A stretch of 13,113 nt of DNA from Bacillota bacterium (lineage in GTDB: Bacteria; Bacillota; Clostridia; Peptostreptococcales; Anaerovoracaceae). Numbering within the stretch: the stretch's first letter is position 1; each line of letters starts with the position of its first letter. The notes below the pieces were generated by a model, which had not been told where the DNA came from, searched no databases, and saw only the letters and a program-made list of their open reading frames with translations. The stretch lies in NCBI GenBank assembly GCA_017515765.1, contig JAFWFF010000197.1:1-13113 (forward strand). Direction: 5' to 3'. Positions 7,618 through 13,113 of this stretch are shown here, one piece after another. Position numbers and translations under genes: made by a program.

Positions 7618-7893
7618 ATGGATAGAAAGAAAGAAACGGTAAAAGTCCGCAAGGTCGGAAACAGCCTGGTCCTGACCGTTCCGAACCGGGTCGCGGAAGA
7701 GATGTCGCTTTACGAGGGACAGGAGTTCTCCGTGGGGTGCGGATACAACGTCATAGAGTATGTGCCGGACGATCCGCCCAGGAAGATAGACTGGGCTAAA
7801 TACAGAGCGCTGGGGAACCCCGGGATCACCGGAGGGATGGATACCGCAGATTACATCAGAATGCTGAGAGACGAGGATGAAAGAGAACTATAA
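7618..7893 (+). CDS. vapB: AbrB/SpoVT-fold antitoxin (VapB-like)
   Basis: This 91-residue protein should bind DNA as a swapped-hairpin dimer and neutralise the PIN toxin encoded next. Residues about 7-40 match the AbrB/MazE fold (TVKVRKVGNSLVLTVPNRV, then LYEGQEF). The acidic tail (residues 50-91, with DDPPRKIDWAKY and MLRDEDEREL) is the usual toxin-wrapping region. The start at 7618 is fixed by GGGGAGG (7605-7611), six bases upstream. An in-frame ATG at 7567 lies between the -35 and -10 boxes and cannot be transcribed from this promoter. The gene overlaps the toxin gene by 17 bp. Regulation is expected to be by self-repression at the 7576-7594 palindrome. Confidence 0.87.
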   Translation: MDRKKETVKVRKVGNSLVLTVPNRVAEEMSLYEGQEFSVGCGYNVIEYVPDDPPRKIDWAKYRALGNPGITGGMDTADYIRMLRDEDEREL

Positions 7894-8302
7894 GAGCAGG
7901 GAGAAGATCTTCTTCGACACTAATGTGTTTATCGACTCTATCGACCGGGATGAGCCGGTGCCTTCGTCTCTTCTCGAGAACGCAGTCGCGGAGAACTGCG
8001 CTGCCACATCAACGGTCACGGTGATGGAATACTGCACGGGGATATTTAACGAGAAGAGCCCGGCGAGCAGGACGTATTTCGTCAATTTTCTTGAGGAAAA
8101 CTGCGTGCGCGTTTACCCGATAGATGTTGACACGGCAGTCTTTGCCGCGAAACTTAGGGGAGCACACCCCTCGCTGCGGTCGATGGACGCGCTGCAGCTC
8201 GCCAGCGCGGCGGTGCACCACTGCAGCGCTTTTTATACGAATGACAGGCGTCTTGCAGGGGTCGATGTGCCGGGCGTGGATATCCGCCTGGTCGAAGACT
8301 GA
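7877..8302 (+). CDS. vapC: PIN-domain ribonuclease toxin (VapC-like)
   Basis: This 141-residue protein fits the PIN family of Mg2+-dependent ribonucleases, which cut tRNA or rRNA to stop translation when released from antitoxin. All four acidic active-site residues are present: D14 in FFDTNVFID, E51 in TVMEYC, D104 in RSMDALQLA and D123 in YTNDRRLA. Nothing suggests it is broken. The start codon sits inside the antitoxin gene (17-bp overlap), which ties toxin synthesis to antitoxin translation. A start in another frame is unlikely because the first PIN strand begins at residue 11. The RNA target cannot be predicted from sequence. No terminator is evident before the next promoter. Confidence 0.9.
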   Translation: MKENYKSREKIFFDTNVFIDSIDRDEPVPSSLLENAVAENCAATSTVTVMEYCTGIFNEKSPASRTYFVNFLEENCVRVYPIDVDTAVFAAKLRGAHPSLRSMDALQLASAAVHHCSAFYTNDRRLAGVDVPGVDIRLVED

Positions 8303-8331
8303 AGAAAAAACCCGGGCAGGCGAAAAAAACC

Positions 8332-8360
8332 TTGCAATTCCAATATCTTTGTTGCATAAT
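8332..8360 (+). promoter_or_regulatory. Promoter of the rpsF-ssb-rpsR operon
   Basis: TTGCAA (8332-8337) and CATAAT (8355-8360) are separated by 17 bp. Transcription would start near 8367, giving a long leader of about 105 nt before rpsF. Confidence 0.75.
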
Positions 8361-8366
8361 AGTAGA

Positions 8367-8444
8367 GCGCGCCGGCCGAGGCGGTATGTTTTGATGCCGC
8401 GGGAAGCCGGAAAGCGCAGATCTCTGTGCTGTTAGCAGCAGCAC
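8367..8444 (+). promoter_or_regulatory. Structured 5' leader of rpsF, candidate S6:S18 autoregulatory RNA
   Basis: The leader folds by eye into a long interrupted hairpin. GCGC (8367-8370) pairs with 8414-8417 and CCGGC (8372-8376) pairs with GCCGG (8406-8410). After an internal loop, CGAG opposite GGGAA, GCGGTAT (8381-8387) pairs with ATGCCGC (8394-8400) around a 6-nt loop. A CCG triplet (8376-8378) lies at the edge of the internal loop. A second hairpin, GTGCTG/CAGCAC, spans 8426-8444. In many bacteria the S6:S18 pair binds an rpsF leader with a conserved bulged CCG to repress its own synthesis. Position and composition fit, but the match to that consensus is unverified. Confidence 0.5.
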
Positions 8445-8471
8445 CATTTAGTCCACAGGGAGGTGAAAAGA

Positions 8472-8759
8472 ATGATCAATTACGAAGTCATGTTCGTCAT
8501 CGATCCGGCTCTGGAAGATGAGAAGAAGGACGCGGCCGTGGAGAGAGTGAAAGACATTATCTCCGCAGAAGGCGGCGAACTGGGCGAGACCGATGTTTGG
8601 GGCCTCAGGAAACTGGCATACCCCATCCAGAAGAAGAACGAGGGCTACTATGTAGTCCAGCAGTTCAAGGGCGAGTCCACTCTTCCGCTGGAACTCGACA
8701 GAAGGCTGAAGATCTCCGACGATTATATGAGACATATCATCGTCAGAAAAGATGCCTAA
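8472..8759 (+). CDS. rpsF: 30S ribosomal protein S6
   Basis: S6 binds the central domain of 16S rRNA together with S18. The 95-residue protein has the usual length and landmarks: YEVMFVIDP at the N-terminus, then GLRKLAYPI and YYVVQQF, ending with the strand near RHIIVRKDA. The strong ribosome binding site GGGAGGTG (8458-8465) lies 6-8 bases before ATG 8472. A GTG in frame at 8463 sits inside that site and is not the start. This is the first gene of the rpsF-ssb-rpsR operon, the common Firmicutes order. Confidence 0.96.
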   Translation: MINYEVMFVIDPALEDEKKDAAVERVKDIISAEGGELGETDVWGLRKLAYPIQKKNEGYYVVQQFKGESTLPLELDRRLKISDDYMRHIIVRKDA

Positions 8760-8774
8760 GGAACGAGGTGCATC

Positions 8775-9224
8775 ATGAACAGTGTAGTACTAATCGGAAG
8801 ACTGACCAGAGACCCTGAACTCAGGTACACGGCCGGCAATCAGATGGCCATCGCCAAGTTCAGCATCGCCGTCGACCGTCCGCAGCGCGCCGGAAAAGAG
8901 AAAGAAACCGATTTTCCGCGCATCACTGTGTTCGGAAAGCAGGCTGAGAACTGCGAGAAGTTCCTGACCAAGGGCAGGCTGGTCGCAGTCCAGGGCAGAC
9001 TCCAGACCGGAAGCTACCAGGACAAGGACGGCAAGACCGTCTACACCACCGACGTCGTAGCCGACAGAGTCGAATTCCTCGAATGGGGAGACCGTGCTCA
9101 GAATGCCGGAAGCAATTCCGGAAACGGCAGCTTCGCGCCCAGATACGACGCTCCGCAGAGCGGCGGTTTTGAGGACGAGATGCCGGATTCGTTCCAGGCG
9201 ATCGACGAAGACGTTCCATTTTAA
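8775..9224 (+). CDS. ssb: Single-stranded DNA-binding protein
   Basis: SSB coats single-stranded DNA during replication, repair and recombination. In 149 residues it has an N-terminal OB fold (about 1-105, beginning MNSVVLIGRLTRDPELRYT), a flexible Gly/Asn/Ser-rich linker and the acidic tip DEDVPF that recruits partner proteins. The GAGGTG ribosome binding site (8765-8770) is 4 bases upstream of the ATG. The gene lies 15 bp after rpsF and is co-transcribed with the two ribosomal genes. Its 3' end is partly duplicated just past the stop codon. Confidence 0.96.
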   Translation: MNSVVLIGRLTRDPELRYTAGNQMAIAKFSIAVDRPQRAGKEKETDFPRITVFGKQAENCEKFLTKGRLVAVQGRLQTGSYQDKDGKTVYTTDVVADRVEFLEWGDRAQNAGSNSGNGSFAPRYDAPQSGGFEDEMPDSFQAIDEDVPF

Positions 9225-9241
9225 ACGATCGACGTTCCATT
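9199..9241 (+). repeat. Partial tandem duplication of the ssb 3' end
   Basis: CGATCGACG...ACGTTCCATT at 9199-9220 encodes the SSB acidic tip. It recurs as CGATCGACGTTCCATT at 9226-9241, after the stop codon, lacking 6 internal bases. The second copy lies in the 33-bp gap before rpsR and is not translated as part of SSB. Confidence 0.7.
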
Positions 9242-9263
9242 CCAATAGAGAGGAGACATGACA

Positions 9264-9503
9264 ATGGTTGAAAAAAGACGCCCCAGCGGCGGCATGAGAA
9301 GAAAGAAAGTCTGCCAGTTCTGCGCTGACAAGGCGGAGGGCATCGACTATAAGGATGTAGAGAAGCTCAGGAAGTACGTCACCGAGAGAGGCAAGATCCT
9401 TCCCAGAAGAGTGACCGGAACCTGCGCTATCCACCAGAGAGACATCACCACGGCGGTCAAGAGAGCCCGCATCGTGGCGCTGCTCCCCTACGTCGCAGAC
9501 TGA
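9264..9503 (+). CDS. rpsR: 30S ribosomal protein S18, zinc-binding (C+) type
   Basis: S18 binds the 16S rRNA central domain as a partner of S6. The protein has 79 residues from ATG 9264, or 81 from ATG 9258. The AGGAG ribosome binding site (9251-9255) is only 2 bases from the first ATG but 8 from the second, so 9264 is preferred. The N-terminal VCQFCADK and later GTCAIHQRD provide the Cys/His cluster of zinc-binding S18 forms, whereas many bacteria carry a Cys-free version. The core KLRKYVTERGKILPRR and the end RARIVALLPYV are typical. It is the last gene of the operon, with a strong terminator 38 bp downstream; rplI does not follow. Confidence 0.95.
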   Translation: MVEKRRPSGGMRRKKVCQFCADKAEGIDYKDVEKLRKYVTERGKILPRRVTGTCAIHQRDITTAVKRARIVALLPYVAD

Positions 9504-9541
9504 TCCGACCGATCAAAGCCAACAAATACTTTTATGATCCG

Positions 9542-9574
9542 AAGACCCGGAGGAAACGATCCTCCGGGTCTTTT
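9542..9574 (+). terminator. Strong intrinsic terminator after rpsR
   Basis: A perfect 13-bp stem, AAGACCCGGAGGA (9542-9554) with TCCTCCGGGTCTT (9560-9572), has a 5-nt loop and ends in TTTT (9571-9574). Confidence 0.9.
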
Positions 9575-9650
9575 GGTCCCGCGATATCTGCCCGTGGTGG
9601 TACAGACGGCGCGGAATCGGCGGGATTTAAAGGCTGACAGCCGATAATAA

Positions 9651-9679
9651 TTGCAAAGGAACGCGAATGGTGATATCCT
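9651..9679 (+). promoter_or_regulatory. Extended -10 promoter of the peptidase-like/hisD operon
   Basis: TTGCAA (9651-9656) and TATCCT (9674-9679) are 17 bp apart, with TGA directly before the -10 hexamer forming an extended -10. A short palindrome, GGCTG-A-CAGCC (9632-9642), lies just upstream of the -35 box and could be a regulator site. The rest of the 209-bp gap holds only the rpsR terminator. Confidence 0.65.
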
Positions 9680-9712
9680 TTAGTTGAGTAAAGAGCCGGG
9701 CGGAAAGAGAAG

Positions 9713-10420
9713 ATGAACGAAGCAGCGAACAAGACCGGACAACTGCATAAAGAGCTCGATTACCACCGGATCGAGGGGTCCTTCGGGGGAAACCAGGATT
9801 GGTTCCTCGGCCCCTGGATGAAGGGCGGCGGGTGCGGAGCGGAAACCGCTATAGAGAGCTGCATCCATTTTGCCAGGCATTTCGGCAGGACGGAGCTTTA
9901 CCCTTTTGACGCCCGGAACCTTACGCGGGCGGATTACAGGAAGTTCGGAACGATAATGAGGCCGTATCTCTCGCCGAGGTGGACCGGGATCGACCGCCTG
10001 GACATCTTTGTCGACGGATTCGGGAAATATCTCGAGGACCGCGGCGCGGCGGGGATCCGCATGGAGAAGCTCGAAGCCGCGGAAGCGGGCTTTGACCGGG
10101 CGAGAGAAGCGGTGATAGGCCGGATCGACCGGAACATCCCCGTACCGATGCTCGTCCTGAACCATAAGGACAAACGGTTTGAGGAATACGTCTGGCACTG
10201 GTTCATCCTCTGCGGATACGCGGAGGCGGACCGCGCGCCGGAACCCGGGCCAGGCGAAGACGCCGGCTGCGCGGCGAGCAGATGGAAGGCGCCGGACGGA
10301 GAGACCCGGTTCTACGTCAAGACCGCGACGTACAGCGAGTGGAACTGGATCGACTTAGAGGCGCTCTGGGATTCCGGCGAAGAGCGTAAGGGCGGACTGA
10401 TCCTTTACAGTTTGGATTGA
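9713..10420 (+). CDS. Putative papain/C39-like cysteine peptidase-fold protein
   Basis: This 235-residue protein has no signal peptide or membrane helix. The block GGNQDWFLGPWMKGGGCGAETA (residues 25-46) places Cys41 after a Gly-rich turn, as in C39-like and related papain-fold proteins. YVWHWFILCGY (His162) resembles the second catalytic block, and FYVKTATYSEW followed by IDLEALW resembles the third, though the usual Asp/Asn-containing motif is not clear. From memory, clostridial genomes carry uncharacterised proteins with similar QDWF-WM-GGC signatures. Activity as a peptidase or transferase is inference. The gene has only a weak purine-rich ribosome binding site. It is followed by hisD after 10 bp, whose own ribosome binding site overlaps this stop codon. 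Confidence 0.6.
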   Translation: MNEAANKTGQLHKELDYHRIEGSFGGNQDWFLGPWMKGGGCGAETAIESCIHFARHFGRTELYPFDARNLTRADYRKFGTIMRPYLSPRWTGIDRLDIFVDGFGKYLEDRGAAGIRMEKLEAAEAGFDRAREAVIGRIDRNIPVPMLVLNHKDKRFEEYVWHWFILCGYAEADRAPEPGPGEDAGCAASRWKAPDGETRFYVKTATYSEWNWIDLEALWDSGEERKGGLILYSLD

Positions 10421-10430
10421 GGAGAACAAC

Positions 10431-11738
10431 ATGGAAGTCATCAAAGAAGCGAAACCAAGATACAACATAGTCGAGAAGGAGGTCCAGGAGGGCGTCGCCT
10501 CGATCATCCAAAGCATCAGGACGGAAGGAGACGAAGCCCTGCGCAGGCTGGAGGAATTCTACGGAGGGAACCGGAGGGAGAGCTTCGCAGTAACGCGCGG
10601 AGAGATCGAAGCGGCCTATGCTGAGGTCCCAGAGAACGAGATCGCTGACATAAGGGAGGCTGCGGCGAACATAAGGGCTTTTGCCGAGGCCCAGCGCGCC
10701 ACGATAGCCGACCTTCCCGATTTCAGCCCACGCGAAGGCATACACCTGGGACACCGCGTGATCCCGGTATCTTCGGCAGCCTGCTACGTCCCTGGAGGTA
10801 ATTATCCCCTTTATTCCACGGCCCTGATGCTGGTCATACCCGCGAAGGTCGCCGGGGTCGGCCGCGTATGCGCCTGCTCCCCGGTCAGCAAAGAGACCGG
10901 CCGCGTCGATTCGAGGACCCTCGTGGCTATGGATACCGCCGGCGCCGACGAGATCTACGCGATGGGAGGCGCCCAGGCGATCGCGGCGTTTGCGTACGGG
11001 ACAGGAGAGATAAAGCCGGTCGACGTGATAGTCGGCCCCGGCAATAAATACGTAGCCGAAGCGAAGAGGCAGTGCTACGGGCAGGTAGGGATCGATTTCA
11101 TCGCGGGACCTAGCGAGGTCATGGTGATCGCGGACGGTTCGGGCGACCCGGCAGTCGTCGCTGCAGACCTTCTGGCTCAGGCAGAGCACGACGTGAACGC
11201 GAAGGCTTTGCTCGTGAGCCTGGACAGGGATTTCGCGCAGGCGGTCATCAAAGCCGTTGAAAAGGAACTCAGCGAGCTCCCGACGGCAGACATCGCACGC
11301 GAATCCTGGAAGGTGAACGGGGAGGTGCTTCTGGCTGCAGGCCCGGAAGAAGCGATAGAGCTCACGAATCGGATCGCGCCCGAGCACCTGGAACTCAACG
11401 TCGCGGATCCGGAGCTGTACTTCGCCTCGGGCGGAGACGCCTGCGAAGCGCCGAAACTGCGCAACTTCGGGTCTTTGTTCATCGGGCAGAACACGGCGGA
11501 GGTCTTCGGGGACTACGCGTCCGGGACCAACCACACCCTGCCGACCGTCAGGGCAGCGAGGTATACCGGCGGCCTCTACGTCGGCAACTTCCTTAAGACC
11601 TGCACATATCAAAGCATGACAGACGAGGCTTCGCGTGAGCTGTCAAAGCTCACCGCGAGGCTTGCGTACGGCGAGGGCCTCTATGGCCACGCGAGAGCGG
11701 CGGAGCTCCGCGGAGCAAAGCCTGAGGACGCTGAATAA
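10431..11738 (+). CDS. hisD: Histidinol dehydrogenase
   Basis: HisD is a cytoplasmic zinc enzyme that oxidises L-histidinol to L-histidine in two NAD+-dependent steps, ending histidine biosynthesis. The 435 residues match the family length. Zinc and catalytic residues are all in place: Q250 and H253 (LLAQAEHD), E318 and H319 (APEHLEL), D361 (FGDYASG) and H420 (GLYGHARAAE). YVPGGNYPLYSTALM and GPGNKYVAEAKR are standard HisD blocks, and GIDFIAGPSEVMV follows them. The start has AGGAG (10420-10424) six bases upstream, overlapping the previous stop codon, which suggests translational coupling. No other his gene is in the window, so this is either an isolated his gene or the start of a rearranged cluster. 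A 13-bp tandem repeat spans its stop codon. Confidence 0.95.
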   Translation: MEVIKEAKPRYNIVEKEVQEGVASIIQSIRTEGDEALRRLEEFYGGNRRESFAVTRGEIEAAYAEVPENEIADIREAAANIRAFAEAQRATIADLPDFSPREGIHLGHRVIPVSSAACYVPGGNYPLYSTALMLVIPAKVAGVGRVCACSPVSKETGRVDSRTLVAMDTAGADEIYAMGGAQAIAAFAYGTGEIKPVDVIVGPGNKYVAEAKRQCYGQVGIDFIAGPSEVMVIADGSGDPAVVAADLLAQAEHDVNAKALLVSLDRDFAQAVIKAVEKELSELPTADIARESWKVNGEVLLAAGPEEAIELTNRIAPEHLELNVADPELYFASGGDACEAPKLRNFGSLFIGQNTAEVFGDYASGTNHTLPTVRAARYTGGLYVGNFLKTCTYQSMTDEASRELSKLTARLAYGEGLYGHARAAELRGAKPEDAE

Positions 11739-11765
11739 AGACGCGGAATAAGGACGCGGAACAGT
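11727..11765 (+). repeat. Three 13-bp tandem repeats spanning the hisD stop codon
   Basis: Units GACGCTGAATAAA (11727-11739), GACGCGGAATAAG (11740-11752) and GACGCGGAACAGT (11753-11765) follow each other directly. The first contains the hisD TAA (11736-11738). Confidence 0.75.
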
Positions 11766-11791
11766 ACGGAAGCGGAAGAACGGAGGAAATC

Positions 11792-13113
11792 ATGAGTAAG
11801 ATCACAGTCAATCACGGTTCAGACCGCATTGTCAGACAGCCCGGGCTGGAATCCGGCAGGCCTGCGGGCGATTTCGGCAGGGGCTTCTACTGCACGGAGG
11901 ACGCGGAACTCGCCGGAGAATGGGCGTGCAGATCGGGAAAGTCCGGCTTCGTAAACAGGTATGAGTGGGAAGATGACGGGGCCAGGATCCTCGACCTCAG
12001 GATGAACGCCGAGAACTATATGGAATGGCTCGACGATTATGAGGACGGCGCGGCGGAGGCAGCCGCCCCGGACCCGGAGGAGAACCTTTTGAAATGGCTC
12101 GCGCTCGTGGCGGAGAACCGCGTCATGCCTTCGTTCAGCGCGGAATTCGGCGAGAGGCTAAGGTGGCTTCGCGAGAACTACCTGCCCGACGTTTCGGAAT
12201 ACGACGTGATAATCGGTTACCGCGCGGACGACGTCTGGTTCTCTTTGGTAAGGGGATTCCTGGGCGACGAGGTATCGATCGAGACGCTGAAGAAGAGCCT
12301 TGACGAGAAACACGGCCCGGTCCAGATCGTGTTCCGGAGCCCTGAGTCGCTTGACGCACTCACGTTCATAGGCACGCAGATCGCGGACGACGGCGTCTAT
12401 TACGCGCACCGCAAGCAAAGAGACCGCGAGGTGAGAGAGCTTCTCGCAGCCGGCCTGTACAGGATGAAATACCCCATCCCCATAGAGAAACTCCCCGGCG
12501 CACTCGAATCCTCATACATGAAGGACTCGATGCGCGTCCTGGGCGAGGCTGTGGATTACGCGGTGAACGACTGCGGCATCCCGATCGCACCGTTCCTGGA
12601 GATGCTCGTCGCGACAGAGACCGGCGAATGCTTCAGAAAGCGTGATCCGAGGGTGATTTCGGGGCTTTCGGGAGTCGAGCTCGTCGGAGAGATTTTCTCA
12701 AAGAGCGGCATGGGGGCGGGCGGCCCGGAGCCTTCGATCAAAACCAAGGCGTCGCCTGAATACCGCATAGGCCGCGCTCTGGCCTGCTATATTGTCGGAA
12801 TGGGCTGCGGGCTCAGGGAACTCCTGAGGCTCGTGAATGCCGACGATCTCCTGAAGCTCAGCGCGAAGATCCCCGAAGGCGAAGAGGGCGAGTGGATAAC
12901 GGGGATCGAGCGCATAGTGAGGCGCCGCAGCAGAGTGAGCCGCCTCCAGACCCAGCGCAAGATCAGCGGCCTGTCCCAGAGGAAGCTGGCGGAGCTCTCC
13001 GGAGTCAACCTCCGCACCCTGCAGCAGTACGAGATCAAAACAAAAGACCTCTCCAAGGCGTCCGTATCATCGGTCGCCGCCCTGGCGGAGGTCCTGGGAT
13101 GCAGGGTCGAAGA
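11792..13113 (+). CDS. DUF3990 (ADP-ribosyltransferase-like) - DUF3791-like - XRE HTH fusion, 3' partial
   Basis: The frame stays open from ATG 11792 to the window end, giving 440 residues. GGAGG (11782-11786) is 5 bases upstream. Residues 4-194 fit DUF3990, an ADP-ribosyltransferase-fold family. NHGSDRIV is at 7-14 (His8), DFGRGFYCT at 27-35 (Tyr33), YDVIIGYRADDVWF comes mid-domain, and QIVFRSPESLDALTF (178-192) closes it. Residues 245-306 resemble DUF3791, with GEAVDYAVNDCGIPIAPFLEML followed later by VELVGEIFSKSG. Residues 321-376 (SPEYRIGRALACYIVGM...) resemble a linker found before XRE domains in clostridial regulators. Residues 384-440 form a helix-turn-helix (SQRKLAELSGVNLRTLQQYE). These parts are, from memory, usually separate genes. 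Whether it is a toxin, a self-contained toxin-antitoxin or a regulator is unknown. The end is probably within about 10 residues. Confidence 0.75.
   Translation, partial: MSKITVNHGSDRIVRQPGLESGRPAGDFGRGFYCTEDAELAGEWACRSGKSGFVNRYEWEDDGARILDLRMNAENYMEWLDDYEDGAAEAAAPDPEENLLKWLALVAENRVMPSFSAEFGERLRWLRENYLPDVSEYDVIIGYRADDVWFSLVRGFLGDEVSIETLKKSLDEKHGPVQIVFRSPESLDALTFIGTQIADDGVYYAHRKQRDREVRELLAAGLYRMKYPIPIEKLPGALESSYMKDSMRVLGEAVDYAVNDCGIPIAPFLEMLVATETGECFRKRDPRVISGLSGVELVGEIFSKSGMGAGGPEPSIKTKASPEYRIGRALACYIVGMGCGLRELLRLVNADDLLKLSAKIPEGEEGEWITGIERIVRRRSRVSRLQTQRKISGLSQRKLAELSGVNLRTLQQYEIKTKDLSKASVSSVAALAEVLGCRVE

Noticed and set aside
8285..8329. Inverted repeat CGCCTG/CAGGCG after the toxin gene considered as a terminator
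   Set aside because: On the plus strand it is followed by A residues, not T, and the loop is long (26 nt). On the minus strand no T-run follows the hairpin.
8463..8471. GTG start for rpsF at 8463
   Set aside because: It lies inside the ribosome binding site, and ATG 8472 gives the normal S6 N-terminus and length.
10317..11612. A 431-codon open frame on the minus strand opposite hisD
   Set aside because: It is fully antisense to an intact hisD, has biased composition and no domain, so it is treated as a shadow.

Overview
The window looks like chromosomal DNA of an anaerobic, fairly GC-rich Firmicute of the clostridial type. That reading is an inference from several things: a rubredoxin, the rpsF-ssb-rpsR operon order, a zinc-binding (C+) S18, a heterodimeric ABC exporter of the BmrCD/LmrCD/TM287-288 kind, purine-rich AGGAGG-like ribosome binding sites, and DUF3990-type proteins common in gut Clostridia. 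No rRNA, tRNA, CRISPR array or insertion sequence was seen, and no stretch over 300 bases lacks a gene.

Layout. At the left edge, on the minus strand, is the 5' part of a PlsC-type acyltransferase whose promoter predicts a leaderless mRNA. All other genes are on the plus strand. A rubredoxin with its own promoter and terminator comes first (757-924). It is followed by a sugar-phosphate nucleotidyltransferase-like gene with a good promoter (1026-2100). Next is a run that starts at a weaker promoter near 2140: a small unrecognised two-helix membrane protein, thioredoxin reductase (trxB), and two overlapping half-transporter genes that form one asymmetric ABC exporter. This run ends at a strong GC-rich hairpin (7521-7546).

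A compact VapBC-type toxin-antitoxin pair follows (7557-8302). Its promoter is near consensus, and the -10 box lies inside a perfect 19-bp palindrome, a ready-made autoregulatory operator. Then comes rpsF-ssb-rpsR (promoter 8332-8360), with a structured leader that could be the S6:S18 autoregulatory RNA and a strong terminator at 9542-9574.

The last transcription unit (promoter 9651-9679) is the most unusual. It joins a putative papain/C39-like cysteine peptidase-fold protein, a complete histidinol dehydrogenase (hisD) with no other his gene nearby, and a large multidomain protein cut by the window end. That protein reads as a DUF3990 ADP-ribosyltransferase-like domain, a DUF3791-like helical domain, a linker and a C-terminal XRE helix-turn-helix. 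From memory these modules are usually separate neighbouring genes in Clostridia, so a single chain resembling a toxin, partner and regulator is the best candidate here for an undescribed system.

Smaller signals include short tandem duplications at the 3' ends of ssb and hisD, and a striking codon context in which Leu TTG almost always follows a T-ending codon.
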